A stretch of DNA of 64,000 bases from Catenovulum agarivorans DS-2 (GCF_000568405.1 NZ_ARZY01000005.1:62001-126000), one strand, 5' to 3'. Numbered from the stretch's first letter, positions 1 to 9,183 are shown. Notes: generated by a model from the letters alone, not told the origin. Numbers and translations are program-made.

Positions 1-760
1 CTTTAAACTTTACCTCATCGAGCACTTGCTCTGTGGTTATTGCATCTTCAGCGGCAATTTCTAAGCCTTGGATATAAGGTAACACACCAATAACAGGTTT
101 GTTGGTTTTATGCTCCAACCAAGTTAGACCTGATTCAAGTAATTTTATATCACCACGAAACTTATTAATGATAAAGCCTTTTACTCGATTGCGTTCAGAT
201 TCAGATAACAATTCTAGCGTGCCAACTAACTGCGCGAATACGCCACCTTTGTCGATATCGGCGACCAAAATAACCGGACAATCTGCCGCTTCGGCAAAGC
301 CCATGTTAGCTATGTCGCCTTCGCGTAAATTAATTTCAGCTGGGGAGCCTGCGCCTTCAACTATAATTGCTTGATATTTTTGTTTGAGCCGCTGATGTGA
401 TTCTAATACCGCATCCATCGCAACTTTTTTATAATCGTGATATTGCTGCGCCTGCATTTGCGATATAGCTTTGCCGTGAATTATAACTTGTGCGCCAGTA
501 TCTGAACTTGGCTTCAATAAAATTGGGTTAAAGTCGACGTCTAACTCAACACCTGCAGCCAAAGCCTGAACCGCTTGCGCTCGGCCGATTTCACCACCAT
601 CAGGCGTGACTGCACTATTAAGCGCCATATTTTGTGGTTTAAATGGAGCGGTTTTGATCCGTCGGCGCTTTAATATTCGGCAAATAGCCGCAACAATTGT
701 ACTTTTACCCGCATCGGAAGCCGTTCCTTGAATCATCAAGGTTTTGTTGGGTTTATCCAT
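1..760 (-). CDS. cobQ: Cobyric acid synthase, N-terminal part (runs off the left edge)
   Basis: CobQ uses glutamine and ATP to amidate adenosylcobyrinic acid a,c-diamide to adenosylcobyric acid in the cytoplasm. About 253 codons are visible. They include the dethiobiotin-synthetase-like P-loop [10 protein letters not shown] at residues 12-21, the [10 protein letters not shown] stretch near residue 40 and VEGAGSP near residue 130, all typical of CobQ. The glutaminase half must lie beyond position 1. The ATG at 760 abuts the stop codon of the upstream phosphatase gene, so the two are probably translationally coupled. It is the last visible gene of the riboswitch-led cobalamin operon. The family is clear; only completeness cannot be judged. 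Confidence 0.93.
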   Translation of the reverse strand, partial: MDKPNKTLMIQGTASDAGKSTIVAAICRILKRRRIKTAPFKPQNMALNSAVTPDGGEIGRAQAVQALAAGVELDVDFNPILLKPSSDTGAQVIIHGKAISQMQAQQYHDYKKVAMDAVLESHQRLKQKYQAIIVEGAGSPAEINLREGDIANMGFAEAADCPVILVADIDKGGVFAQLVGTLELLSESERNRVKGFIINKFRGDIKLLESGLTWLEHKTNKPVIGVLPYIQGLEIAAEDAITTEQVLDEVKFK

Positions 761-1405
761 TTATTTGGTTGGCGCACAATTTGGTTTACAACCAATTGTT
801 TTGACAATGGGCATCGCTTTCGAGTAAGCCGCTAATTCAACTTTTGTAAAACTGGCATAGTCGACTTTTAATTGACTAAACCACAATGCATTGCGCCAAT
901 CGATATCTAACATAATCGCCAGCATCATCTTAATCACACCTGCATGACACACCAGCAAATAATGTTGGCCTTGATTGTGCTCAGCCAATTCTCTCCATAA
1001 ACTTTTAACTCTAATACCGAATTGTTTAAGCGTTTCACCTTGTGGTGGCGTGTTGCGGTATGGGTTTTCCCAAAAAGCTTCTAGCTTAGACCAGTGTGCG
1101 CGTAAGCGGTCAAATGGAATACCATCCCAACGGCCAAAATCCATTTCTGATAAACGTGAATCTAAAATAATTTCTTTACCTGAAGTTTCAGCGTACTCTT
1201 CAGCAAACATGGCACAACGCAATAGTGGTGAAGAAACAATGCGATCGATTGGCTCACATTTGTCAATATAATCGACACTTGCCTGCATATCTGCTAACCC
1301 TTGTTCAGACAAGGTTACATTTGAATGTCCGTACAAAGCTGGGCGTCCTGCCACAGCCCCATGCCGTAATAAAGTAAATTTCGCAGCGGTTTTATTGTCA
1401 GTCAT
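761..1405 (-). CDS. cobC: Histidine phosphatase, probable alpha-ribazole-5'-phosphate phosphatase
   Basis: A 214-residue member of the phosphoglycerate-mutase-like histidine phosphatase family. The phosphate-accepting RHG is at residues 14-16, and the second catalytic histidine is probably in VCHAGVIK near residue 155. The family's cobalamin member removes phosphate from alpha-ribazole phosphate (or adenosylcobalamin phosphate) late in nucleotide-loop assembly. The assignment to that substrate is inferred from context: the gene sits 10 bases after cobU and touches cobQ, inside a cobalamin operon. A general phosphoglycerate-mutase-like activity cannot be excluded from the sequence alone. Confidence 0.85.
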   Translation of the reverse strand: MTDNKTAAKFTLLRHGAVAGRPALYGHSNVTLSEQGLADMQASVDYIDKCEPIDRIVSSPLLRCAMFAEEYAETSGKEIILDSRLSEMDFGRWDGIPFDRLRAHWSKLEAFWENPYRNTPPQGETLKQFGIRVKSLWRELAEHNQGQHYLLVCHAGVIKMMLAIMLDIDWRNALWFSQLKVDYASFTKVELAAYSKAMPIVKTIGCKPNCAPTK

Positions 1406-1415
1406 ATAATACTCC

Positions 1416-1970
1416 TTAATCGCTTTGCGAGTTTAATGCTGGATTAGCATAGTTAAACATTGGCAAACCTGCCGCCATAAAAGTGACTTTATGCGCTATT
1501 TGTGCCAATGTTTGATTTAAGCGCCCCGCCTCATCAACAAATTCTCGGCATATTGCCGTTGCGGGTACCACCCCTAATCCAACTTCATTTGCCACTACTA
1601 TAATATCAACTTTGAGTGACTGTATGGTTGCAGCTAGTTGTGCAAATTCCATTGGCCAATTAGGCTGCTGTTGCTCAAACATTATGTTGTTAATCCATAA
1701 AGTTAAACAATCTAATAAAATAACATCGGCTTGTTGTTCTGCTTGTTTAATAGCACCCACAAGGTTAACCGGTGCTTCAAGCAACAACCAATTTTCTGGT
1801 CGTCGCGCTTGATGATGTTGAATACGTGAATCCATTTCGCTATCAAAACGAGTTGCGGTGGCAATATAACAGACCTGCCGGTATTGAGATGCCAACTGCT
1901 CAGCAAATTTAGACTTTCCCGAACGAGCGCCGCCAATTACAAAATGAAATTTAGCCAATGATACCACCAA
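1416..1970 (-). CDS. cobU: Bifunctional adenosylcobinamide kinase / adenosylcobinamide-phosphate guanylyltransferase
   Basis: CobU phosphorylates adenosylcobinamide and then transfers GMP to give adenosylcobinamide-GDP, the partner that CobS condenses with alpha-ribazole. At 184 residues it has the usual family length. The P-loop GGARSGKSK is at residues 13-21 and ATATRFDSEMDSRI follows the second strand. HHQARRPENW near residue 53 probably carries the histidine that is guanylylated in characterised CobU. NEVGLGVVP is the conserved late motif. The start overlaps the end of cobS by 20 bases, which supports co-translation. All catalytic motifs look intact. Confidence 0.95.
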   Translation of the reverse strand: MVVSLAKFHFVIGGARSGKSKFAEQLASQYRQVCYIATATRFDSEMDSRIQHHQARRPENWLLLEAPVNLVGAIKQAEQQADVILLDCLTLWINNIMFEQQQPNWPMEFAQLAATIQSLKVDIIVVANEVGLGVVPATAICREFVDEAGRLNQTLAQIAHKVTFMAAGLPMFNYANPALNSQSD

Positions 1971-2745
1971 AAATCGCTAACTGATTGTGAACAAATGTAA
2001 CACAGACTAAATAAATTAAGATTTCAGAAATCTGTTGAGCACCACCTAAGGTGTCACCTGTAAACCCGCCAATTTGTTTTATCAGGAATACACGATAAAC
2101 CAACAAAAACAGTAATATGCTAACTGAGAGCGCAATCAGCAACTGCCAAGTTAAAATTAAGCACACAGGTAAAACGCAGGCTAAATTTATCAGTTGTTCA
2201 CGGCTTGTTTGATTTTCAGCCAATGGTTTAGATTTACTTTGTTGTTCTGAAACGTAAGGCACTAAGGTCAGTAGCTGCGCCGCTGTAGCACGCGACAATG
2301 CATAGGTTATTGGAATTAACCAGACTAGCAATTCATTTAGATGTTGCCATAACATTAGCTTAGCAAATAGAGCCAGCATTAAAGCAGACGAGCCATAAGT
2401 GCCCAGACGACTATCTTTCATTATACGCAGTTTATCGGCTTTGCTAAAACCACCACCAAAACCGTCAGCCATATCAGCTAATCCGTCTTCATGAAATACC
2501 CCTGTTAACAACAAGCTGATTACCAATAAACACCATACCGCAACATCAGTTGGAAATATTTGCGATAAACCGACAAAACATACGGCTAATATGCCACCGA
2601 TAAACCAGCCAACCAAACAGAAATATCGGTTGCTTTTGTTTAAATTCTGCTGGCTATACTCTACCCAACTTGTCACAGGTAGGCGGGTAAAAAAGCTCAA
2701 CGCCAATAAAAATAAATTAAGTTGCGTGCACAAGCTCCTATACAA
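1951..2745 (-). CDS. cobS: Adenosylcobinamide-GDP ribazoletransferase (cobalamin synthase)
   Basis: An integral membrane enzyme of 264 residues that joins adenosylcobinamide-GDP to alpha-ribazole (or its phosphate) to make cobalamin. The family signature HEDGLADMADGFGGG lies at residues 85-99 between hydrophobic helices, and KDSRLGTYG follows at about residue 110, both expected for magnesium and substrate binding. FTGDTLGGAQQ is the conserved late motif. Several membrane segments are evident through the protein. It overlaps cobT by 8 bases and cobU by 20, so the order cobT-cobS-cobU is tightly coupled. Function is secure. Confidence 0.95.
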   Translation of the reverse strand: MYRSLCTQLNLFLLALSFFTRLPVTSWVEYSQQNLNKSNRYFCLVGWFIGGILAVCFVGLSQIFPTDVAVWCLLVISLLLTGVFHEDGLADMADGFGGGFSKADKLRIMKDSRLGTYGSSALMLALFAKLMLWQHLNELLVWLIPITYALSRATAAQLLTLVPYVSEQQSKSKPLAENQTSREQLINLACVLPVCLILTWQLLIALSVSILLFLLVYRVFLIKQIGGFTGDTLGGAQQISEILIYLVCVTFVHNQLAIFGGIIG

Positions 2746-3832
2746 CTTTAGTCACCTCAGCATCGGCAAAACTCGCCATACAATTATAAAATTGAGCGGC
2801 GCTACGAATCAGCGGTACAGACAAAGCCGCACCAGTACCTTCGCCCAAACGCATATTAATATCCAACAAAGGCTTAGCACTCAGCTCAGCTAACAATAAC
2901 TTATGGCCATATTCTTCACTTTTATGCGCAAAAACCATGTAGTCACGACAATTAGGGTTAATCCGACAAGCAAGTAGAGCGGCAGCACTCGAAATAAAGC
3001 CATCTACAACAACAATCTTGCTGGCTTGGGCACACGCTAACATAGCCCCTGCTATTTGACCGATTTCAAATCCACCAACCTCAGCTAAACACTCAATAGG
3101 ATTCGGCTGCTTGTGTTGATACGCTTTATGAACACGCTCAATGCTCTGTTTAATTAACTTTAGTTTTAATCGATACTGCTCATCACTGATACCTGTTCCA
3201 TGGCCTACGGTTAATTCAGCAGCTTGTGAAGTTAACAAACTGGTTAAAGCTGATGCGCTAGAAGTGTTGCCTATGCCCATTTCACCAAAACCAATCACAG
3301 AATATTGATTAAAATAAGCTTTGATTAATTCAGCACCTTGATTGATACAAGCTTGTGCATGCTCAATTGTCATTGCACTGGTTTGCGAAAAATCGTTTGT
3401 ACCGGCTGCAATGCGCGATTCGATATAGCTGCCGTTTTGTAAATAAGCCGATTTTTTTGGATGTTGCAGTGGCGTTAAAACACCTGTATCCACCACATGT
3501 AATTGCACTTGATTCGCTGCGCAAAAACAATTGATTGCTGCGCCTCCATTTAAAAAATTAGCCACCATTTGTTGTGTAACTTCACTCGGCGCAATACTAA
3601 TACCTTGGGCGGCAATCCCATGATCACCAGCAAATACGAATACTGCGGCGCTTGTTACATCAAGCGGTTGTTCGATATCCTGTTGTTGCTGAATTAAAGC
3701 AATTTGAAATGCTAAGTCTTCCAGCTGACCTAATGCACCCAAAGGTTTGGTTTTACCATCAATTTTAGCTTTAACTTGTTCGATAAATTCTGGCGTGTTC
3801 AATTGCGCCAAACTATTGATATTAAACTGCAT
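2738..3832 (-). CDS. cobT: Nicotinate-nucleotide-dimethylbenzimidazole phosphoribosyltransferase
   Basis: CobT activates the lower ligand by making alpha-ribazole phosphate from dimethylbenzimidazole and nicotinate mononucleotide. The 364-residue length is normal. Recognisable motifs are KTKPLGALGQLE near residue 30, FAGDHGIAAQGIS near residue 70, GFGEMGIGNTS near residue 180 and MRLGEGTGAAL near residue 327, the last holding the probable catalytic glutamate. It starts 2 bases after the stop of the permease gene, so it belongs to the same transcript. No pathway for making dimethylbenzimidazole is visible here, so the cell may salvage the ligand or encode it elsewhere. Confidence 0.96.
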   Translation of the reverse strand: MQFNINSLAQLNTPEFIEQVKAKIDGKTKPLGALGQLEDLAFQIALIQQQQDIEQPLDVTSAAVFVFAGDHGIAAQGISIAPSEVTQQMVANFLNGGAAINCFCAANQVQLHVVDTGVLTPLQHPKKSAYLQNGSYIESRIAAGTNDFSQTSAMTIEHAQACINQGAELIKAYFNQYSVIGFGEMGIGNTSSASALTSLLTSQAAELTVGHGTGISDEQYRLKLKLIKQSIERVHKAYQHKQPNPIECLAEVGGFEIGQIAGAMLACAQASKIVVVDGFISSAAALLACRINPNCRDYMVFAHKSEEYGHKLLLAELSAKPLLDINMRLGEGTGAALSVPLIRSAAQFYNCMASFADAEVTKVV

Positions 3833-3834
3833 GG

Positions 3835-4839
3835 TTAAACCTTTTTATGCATTAGAGTTAAAAAGAATAAACTACCGATAATAGATGTTATGACACCTAT
3901 TGGTATCTCTTGCCCATCGACCGCGGTGCGCGCGAGTACATCAACCCACAGCATAAAAATAGCGCCAATGAATGCACTACCACAGACTAAAATTAAACTG
4001 GTTGAAGCAAATAGGCGCCGGACAATATGTGGGATCATCAAACCAACAAAACCAATACCGCCGCAATAAGCAACTATAGTTGCAGTAATCGCCGCACAGA
4101 CCATTAATAAGATTACCCGCACCAAAGTTACGTTGATACCCAAAGTAGCTGCGCTTTCGTCACCTAATAAAATTGCATCCAGCTGCCGATGAAACAGCAT
4201 TACTAAGCCTAAGCCTGTCAGCAATACTGGCACTATCCAATATAAATGGGCCATTTCCACTCGCGCCAGCGACCCCATCAACCAAAACATCACACGATTA
4301 GCTGCAAACGGGTCGCCCATATACAAAATAAATTGACTTAAAGCACTAAGCATAAAAGATACAGCGACACCTGCTAATAACAAAGACTCTATTTTGCGGC
4401 TATGTTTACCAACAACAGCAACCGCCATAACAATAAAAATGGCTAAAATGGCCCCTAAAAAAGCAGCTATAGGTAAATAGACGGCGCTAGCTTGCTCGAA
4501 TACAACCGTCACGATGGTTGCGCCTAACCCTGCCCCAGAGACAACGCCGAACAAATATGGCTCAGCCAATGGATTCCGAGTGGTATTTTGTAATACAGCC
4601 CCCGCGACTGCTAAACCCGCACCACAAAGTGCACCGACAATAACCCGGGGCAAACGAATTTGCCAAATAAGCGTTTCTGTTAAAGAGTCAGCACAGGTGG
4701 CAAATACACAGGCATAAACATCACCAACGGTTAGCTCTGCAGCCCCCATAGACAAAACAGCAAAAAAACTAATCACTAACACGACAGCCGCTACAACAAA
4801 TTTAAGCCAAACTTTGGGGTTAGCATGGTAACTATTCAT
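3835..4839 (-). CDS. btuC: FecCD-family ABC transporter permease, probable cobalamin/corrinoid importer
   Basis: A 334-residue permease of the BtuC/FhuB/FecCD type with about ten hydrophobic segments. RLPRVIVGALCGAGLAVAG is the classic family stretch, and GFVGLMIPHIVRR near the C-terminus matches the loop that contacts the ATPase. An upstream in-frame start at 4893 exists, but it would overlap the ATPase gene heavily and add a cysteine-rich, unlikely N-terminus, so the ATG at 4839 is chosen (8-base overlap). The substrate is inferred from its place between a cobalamin riboswitch and cobT. The binding protein BtuF is not in this cluster. Confidence 0.88.
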   Translation of the reverse strand: MNSYHANPKVWLKFVVAAVVLVISFFAVLSMGAAELTVGDVYACVFATCADSLTETLIWQIRLPRVIVGALCGAGLAVAGAVLQNTTRNPLAEPYLFGVVSGAGLGATIVTVVFEQASAVYLPIAAFLGAILAIFIVMAVAVVGKHSRKIESLLLAGVAVSFMLSALSQFILYMGDPFAANRVMFWLMGSLARVEMAHLYWIVPVLLTGLGLVMLFHRQLDAILLGDESAATLGINVTLVRVILLMVCAAITATIVAYCGGIGFVGLMIPHIVRRLFASTSLILVCGSAFIGAIFMLWVDVLARTAVDGQEIPIGVITSIIGSLFFLTLMHKKV

Positions 4840-5635
4840 AAGTGTGTGTCTGCAACTGTTGCTGTTGTGGCCAGTGGTAAAACATGTGCACACTGTTGTC
4901 TAATGGATTTACACCTTTATGTACGGGTAAATTGAAAATGTTGCTGATTGATGCTTCATCAAGAATATCACCAGGTTTTCCACATTTGACCAGTTTACCT
5001 TGATGCATAACCAGTAAGTTATCACTGTATTGAGCGGCCAAATTCAAATCATGCACTGTCATTAGCACAGTTATGCCAAGCCCAGTTAACAGCGACAATA
5101 TTTGATGTTGAAAGTGAACATCTAAATGATTAGTTGGCTCGTCTAAAATAAGTAAACGTGGTTTCTGAGCTAAAGCTTTGCCAATTAATACCCTTTGCTG
5201 CTCACCACCTGACAGTTGATCAAAAAATTTATCTAATAATGCTGACAAGTTTAATTGTTGAATGATGTTATCGATATGCAGCATTTGATTTTTGCTACTG
5301 AAACCAAACCATTTGAGATGGGGCAATAGACCTAACTTAATTAAATCTATAACTTTTAGATGGCAGACAGCGTCATGCTGCTGGGTAACTACCGCTATTT
5401 TTTGTGCTATTTGTTGGCGATTCAATAAAGATAAACAAACTTGATCTAACTTAATTTGTCCAGTTTGATTGGCAAGGCCTAAATAAATACTGCGCAGCAA
5501 AGAAGTTTTCCCAGCGCCATTTGGGCCGACTACTGCTGTTACACTATTGGCGATTAACTCAAAGCTGATGTCAGTGAGTATCTGCTGTTGCTCAGTTGAC
5601 CAACTTAAATTAGAAACTTGTAGACTTGCTGCCAT
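4832..5635 (-). CDS. btuD: ABC transporter ATP-binding protein, probable cobalamin/corrinoid importer
   Basis: A 267-residue ATPase of the iron/B12 import class. Walker A GPNGAGKTS is at residues 38-46, the Q-loop VTQQHDAV near residue 88, the signature LSGGEQQRV near residue 142, Walker B LLILDEPTNHLD near residue 160 and the switch histidine in TVHDLNLAAQY near residue 193. It is the first gene after the cobalamin riboswitch and overlaps its permease by 8 bases. Energising uptake of cobalamin or its precursors is therefore the likely role, though hemin and siderophore systems use the same domain type. Confidence 0.88.
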   Translation of the reverse strand: MAASLQVSNLSWSTEQQQILTDISFELIANSVTAVVGPNGAGKTSLLRSIYLGLANQTGQIKLDQVCLSLLNRQQIAQKIAVVTQQHDAVCHLKVIDLIKLGLLPHLKWFGFSSKNQMLHIDNIIQQLNLSALLDKFFDQLSGGEQQRVLIGKALAQKPRLLILDEPTNHLDVHFQHQILSLLTGLGITVLMTVHDLNLAAQYSDNLLVMHQGKLVKCGKPGDILDEASISNIFNLPVHKGVNPLDNSVHMFYHWPQQQQLQTHTYE

Positions 5636-5664
5636 TAAATTTGCTGCTCATATCGAGTTTAACG

Positions 5665-5734
5665 CAAACCTTAGTGCATAATTTTCGCAAACCGCTGTAA
5701 ATACACTTTCGATAAATCATTGCTCTAAGGTTCG
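5665..5734 (-). promoter_or_regulatory. Hairpin in the leader between riboswitch and first gene
   Basis: On the transcribed (minus) strand CGAACCTTAG (5734-5725) can pair with CTAAGGTTTG (5674-5665) with one G-U pair, enclosing about 50 bases. It lies between the riboswitch aptamer and the ATPase start at 5635, where an expression platform could act. The opening of the reading frame follows about 30 bases later, so the stem could serve as, or compete with, a regulatory structure. This is inference from pairing only. Confidence 0.4.
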
Positions 5735-5884
5735 CACAAGCATGGGTGTTGCATGCTAGATAATTTAGCTAAGGTGTTTACACACCAAACACAATGGAAA
5801 AACAAGCTAGCAGCAATTAGCAAAGCCACGCAAAAAACAGCATGGAAGAAGACAGGTAAATTAGCCACTTTCGTGTTTTCCCGC

Positions 5885-6000
5885 ACGAAACTTACAAATT
5901 GGTATCTGACTTATGCTTGCTGAAACGACTTAACAAACAATATACAGTTGCGGGTACAGTTGCAGATTCTCACTGCATTCCCAATAGCGGCGCATTGTAA
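5885..6000 (-). ncRNA. Cobalamin riboswitch aptamer
   Basis: Read on the minus strand, the leader has the ordered conserved pieces of the cobalamin riboswitch: TTGGGAATGCAGTGAGAATC, then GCAACTGTACCCGCAACTGTA, and after a variable stretch AAGTCAGATACC. A hairpin TTTCGTG/CACGAAA follows the last box around 5870-5890. The element sits about 250 bases upstream of the transporter ATPase gene and heads the whole cobalamin operon, exactly where cobalamin would repress expression. Boundaries are approximate because the outermost stem was not resolved. Confidence 0.88.
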
Positions 6001-6034
6001 CAGTAAACAAGCGAAATTCAATTTATATACCAAA

Positions 6035-6058
6035 ACAGCCAATCATGTGATTGGCTGT
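6035..6058 (-). terminator. Terminator after the PhzF-like gene
   Basis: A perfect 11-base inverted repeat, ACAGCCAATCA/TGATTGGCTGT with a 2-base loop, lies 14 bases after the stop codon of the leftward PhzF-like gene. On the minus strand it is followed by a short T-run. It separates that gene from the riboswitch leader that begins immediately beyond. Confidence 0.65.
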
Positions 6059-6071
6059 AGGTTGTGGATGA

Positions 6072-6977
6072 CTAGATTAACAATTGTCCTTCTGTCGCCA
6101 ATACGGCACTACCTCCAATATTGACCGTTAATTCATTGTCTGTTTTGGAAACCATATCAACATGCAAAAAACTGCGACGGCCTTGATGCGCACCACGCTC
6201 AGCAACAAAATTTGACGGTAACTCAGAATAAACAGGGAATTGATTCAAATAACCTGCAAATGCAGGGATAGATGCACCAATTGGTGGATCTTCATGAATG
6301 CCAAATACTGGCCCGACCAATCGACAATGAAAATCTGAGGTTGAGAATGCACTCTTGCCACTAAACAACAAAATTGCATTAGCACAAGTAGCTGGCGCAG
6401 CTGAGCGAGCCCACGCATCATAATTAAAGCGTGCAGCTTTTAAAGATTCAAAGCTATCAACAGGCACGATTAAATATGGAATATGAGTTGCCACTAACAA
6501 AGGCGTAAAACCATTTACATTAAAGTGGTAACTTTCCAACGACAACATATCGCCTAGCTCTTCTGCGCTTGGGGTAAAGCGGTCGAATTCTAAGTTAGCG
6601 GTTGTAGTAAATTGATTAAATACAGGTTCACCCTTTTCCATAGTGACTTTACAACTAACGCAACCATGAGTTTCTTCAAGGCTAAATTGGTTTTCACCTT
6701 CTTTCAGCGATATTTCCCCGGTTTTCGCTAACGCATAAATTGCTGCAATGGTTGGATGACCACCAAATTCAAATTCGCGCTTACCATTAAAAATTCTAAT
6801 TTTCTTTTGCGCTTTGTCACTCGGCAGAATGAACACTGTTCGCCACAAGTTGAACTCTGCAGCAATGCTTAACATTTGCTGTTCAGTTAGGCCTGTAGCG
6901 TCTGGTACGACCGCAATTTGCGCGCCATCAAAACGTTTTTTGGTAAACACGTCAACCGTATAAAATTTAATAGCCAT
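6072..6977 (-). CDS. PhzF-family isomerase-like protein lacking the usual catalytic glutamate
   Basis: A 301-residue protein of the PhzF (diaminopimelate-epimerase fold) family. GGHP at residues 72-75 and the EDP near residue 205 are retained, matching the second histidine and aspartate sites of PhzF. The motif that normally reads N-L-S-E-T is here NLWRT at residues 43-47, so the position of the catalytic glutamate is arginine; the later ATGS motif reads PIGAS. The ATG at 6977 is chosen because GGAGT precedes it, rather than the upstream start at 7031. It stands alone between queE and the B12 operon. Substrate unknown. Confidence 0.8.
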   Translation of the reverse strand: MAIKFYTVDVFTKKRFDGAQIAVVPDATGLTEQQMLSIAAEFNLWRTVFILPSDKAQKKIRIFNGKREFEFGGHPTIAAIYALAKTGEISLKEGENQFSLEETHGCVSCKVTMEKGEPVFNQFTTTANLEFDRFTPSAEELGDMLSLESYHFNVNGFTPLLVATHIPYLIVPVDSFESLKAARFNYDAWARSAAPATCANAILLFSGKSAFSTSDFHCRLVGPVFGIHEDPPIGASIPAFAGYLNQFPVYSELPSNFVAERGAHQGRRSFLHVDMVSKTDNELTVNIGGSAVLATEGQLLI

Positions 6978-7104
6978 AGATACTCCGTCAAATCTGTCTT
7001 TATGCTGGTTTGTTGCCACATAACCATGCACATTAGCGCTATTTTTATAATAGTCTTATTAAAAAAAATTGCTTTGAAAATTAAGACTTTTTACTCATTT
7101 TGTT

Positions 7105-7770
7105 TTAATCGATCATCAAGTATTTATGCATTTGCACAGATAATCGCCAATTATGTTTAATGCACTCAGCGATCGCCAACTCTGTCGCACGCTTTTTTTG
7201 GCTAATCGGTTGCAAACAAACCTCAACAAACTGATTGTGTGATATTTTTGCCAACAAAGCCTGTAAGTCTCGAATATGTTGTTCGGTTGCCACTGGATGT
7301 TTAATTTCATTCGCGCGATTAAGCGCAGACACTAACACCGAGTAACCACCTTTCATACCCACTTTTGGCGATACAGTTACATACGTGTTTTCGTGCGTAT
7401 AAATTTCGAACGTACCACTGGTTTCAATTTGTGTCGTAAAACCATTTTGGTGCAAAAGTGCTGTTAATGGCCGCAAGTCGTACATACATGGCTCACCGCC
7501 TGTTATAACAATATGCTTTGCAGAATATTTTTGCAATCGGCTTAGCAGCATATTTTCATCTAAATCAGCCCAACAGTCAGAAGTATTTGATACATCCACA
7601 ACATTTTCAATTGATGTTAACTTTGTTTTATCAACTTCCCAAGTATGTTTGGTATCACACCAAGAACAACCTACTGGGCAACCTTGCAAGCGTAAAAAAA
7701 CAGATGGCACCCCTGTTTTAGCGCCCTCGCCCTGTATAGTTTCAAAAATTTCGTTTACCGGATAATTCAT
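7105..7770 (-). CDS. queE: 7-carboxy-7-deazaguanine synthase
   Basis: A 221-residue radical SAM enzyme that converts 6-carboxytetrahydropterin to 7-carboxy-7-deazaguanine, a queuosine precursor. The iron-sulfur cysteines are C31, C35 and C38 in the C-x3-C-x2-C spacing typical of many QueE enzymes, preceded by IFETIQGEGAKTG and followed by WCDTKHTW. GGEPC near residue 95 is the SAM-binding glycine-rich motif. It is divergent from queC, 90 bases away, so the two queuosine genes probably share a control region. The downstream space to the PhzF-like gene has no strong terminator. Confidence 0.95.
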   Translation of the reverse strand: MNYPVNEIFETIQGEGAKTGVPSVFLRLQGCPVGCSWCDTKHTWEVDKTKLTSIENVVDVSNTSDCWADLDENMLLSRLQKYSAKHIVITGGEPCMYDLRPLTALLHQNGFTTQIETSGTFEIYTHENTYVTVSPKVGMKGGYSVLVSALNRANEIKHPVATEQHIRDLQALLAKISHNQFVEVCLQPISQKKRATELAIAECIKHNWRLSVQMHKYLMID

Positions 7771-7860
7771 ATTGGGCTTGTAACCTGCCTTTTACTGAGT
7801 ACACTTATCGCCGCATTATAGGCTAAATTGGCACAAGTCTGGTAAATTTGAGAGGAAAAT

Positions 7861-8520
7861 ATGTCTGAAAAAGTTGTTGTTATCTATTCTGGTGGTATGG
7901 ACTCATTTACTGTACTCAATTTGGCAATACAACAAGGCTTTGATGTATATGCACTCTCTTTTAATTATGGCCAACGCCATATAAAAGAATTAGAGTTTGC
8001 CAAGTCAGTATGCAACAAACTAAATGTCCCACACAAAATTGTCGATATTTCAGCAATTAATCAGCTATTAGCAGGCAGCTCATTAACCGATGACATTGAA
8101 ATTCCTGAAGGCCACTACGAAGAAGAAAATATGAAATCAACTGTGGTACCAAACCGCAACATGATTCTATTGTCGCTCGCGGTTGGTTATGCGGTTTCGA
8201 TAAAAGCCAATAAAGTATTTTATGGCGCACATGCGGGCGACCATGCCATTTACCCTGACTGCCGCCCTGAATTTGTGGAAAAAATGAAAGCGGTTTGCGC
8301 AATAGCCGACTACCAACCTATTAGCATTGAAACCCCCTTTTTAAACGACAGTAAAATAGACATTTTAGCTCAAGGGTTAAAAATGGGATTAGACTATAGC
8401 CAAACATGGACCTGTTATAACGGCCGCGAACACGCCTGTGGTAAATGTGGTGCCTGCACAGAACGTTTAGAAGCATTTAAACTGAACAATGCAGTTGATC
8501 CACTTATTTACGAGAGTTAA
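7861..8520 (+). CDS. queC: 7-cyano-7-deazaguanine synthase (preQ0 synthase)
   Basis: QueC turns 7-carboxy-7-deazaguanine into preQ0 using ATP and ammonia. At 219 residues it is normal in size. The ATP PP-loop SGGMDS is at residues 10-15, and the zinc ligands C185, C193, C196 and C199 form the expected C-terminal cluster. A good ribosome site, GAGAGGA, precedes the ATG. Its stop overlaps by 4 bases the convergent stop of the GNAT gene. No preQ1 riboswitch was recognised in the short intergenic region. Confidence 0.96.
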   Translation: MSEKVVVIYSGGMDSFTVLNLAIQQGFDVYALSFNYGQRHIKELEFAKSVCNKLNVPHKIVDISAINQLLAGSSLTDDIEIPEGHYEEENMKSTVVPNRNMILLSLAVGYAVSIKANKVFYGAHAGDHAIYPDCRPEFVEKMKAVCAIADYQPISIETPFLNDSKIDILAQGLKMGLDYSQTWTCYNGREHACGKCGACTERLEAFKLNNAVDPLIYES

Positions 8521-9161
8521 TTAGTAGCACTATCAACATACTTAAACATTAGCTTTGCGTTAATTTCGCCAACGTTTAACTCTGTAATTGGTTGATAGTC
8601 TGCGTGTTGAAAAAAGCCGATGTAACTATCAACCGTTACGAGTACACCAGCGCCTTGGCTGTTTTTGTCTTCAGCTAACATAGTATCGATTGCATCTAAC
8701 AAATAATGGCCAACGCCGTGATGTTGATGATTTGGGTGAACCGCGATAAAGGCAATTAAATGATATTGCTCTGCCGGAATGGCTTCACGTACTTTTTGTT
8801 CTTTTTCAATCATAGCTTTGGTTGAAACAACCCCAGCGGTTAACATCATTTTTAATCGCCAATGCCAAAAACGTTTTGAACCAAAGTTACTATTCGGCTC
8901 AATCAAACACGCGACGGCCAGCAAATGGTCTGCTTCGTCATAAACACCAACCATGGGTTGATTTTGTTCCCAAAAAACCAATAGCTCTTCTCTAATGGCC
9001 GCTCTTAGTTTTTGTTCGTAACCTTGCTCTTTACTATTGAAACATTCCATAAAAAACGGATCTTTATGGTATGCCTGGTACAATAAAGAACTTGCTATGT
9101 TGATGTCTTCACCTGATAGATACGCTGCATTTAACAACGGAGTTGCACTTTCCATAAGCAT
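8517..9161 (-). CDS. GNAT-family N-acetyltransferase
   Basis: A 214-residue protein with the GNAT acetyl-CoA fold. The core strand and pyrophosphate loop read [18 protein letters not shown] near residues 142-159, with the expected HxxHGxG spacing. The N-terminal half is helical and carries no export signal. Substrate cannot be told from sequence. It is 36 bases downstream of the coiled-coil membrane protein gene on the same strand, separated by a hairpin, and converges on queC with a 4-base overlap. Confidence 0.8.
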   Translation of the reverse strand: MLMESATPLLNAAYLSGEDINIASSLLYQAYHKDPFFMECFNSKEQGYEQKLRAAIREELLVFWEQNQPMVGVYDEADHLLAVACLIEPNSNFGSKRFWHWRLKMMLTAGVVSTKAMIEKEQKVREAIPAEQYHLIAFIAVHPNHQHHGVGHYLLDAIDTMLAEDKNSQGAGVLVTVDSYIGFFQHADYQPITELNVGEINAKLMFKYVDSATN

Positions 9162-9183
9162 TTATAATTTTTTAGTTGAACAC

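Noticed and set aside
7771-7860. Possible preQ1 riboswitch between queE and queC.
   Set aside because: The 90 bases show no recognisable preQ1 pseudoknot; only a divergent promoter region and a ribosome site.
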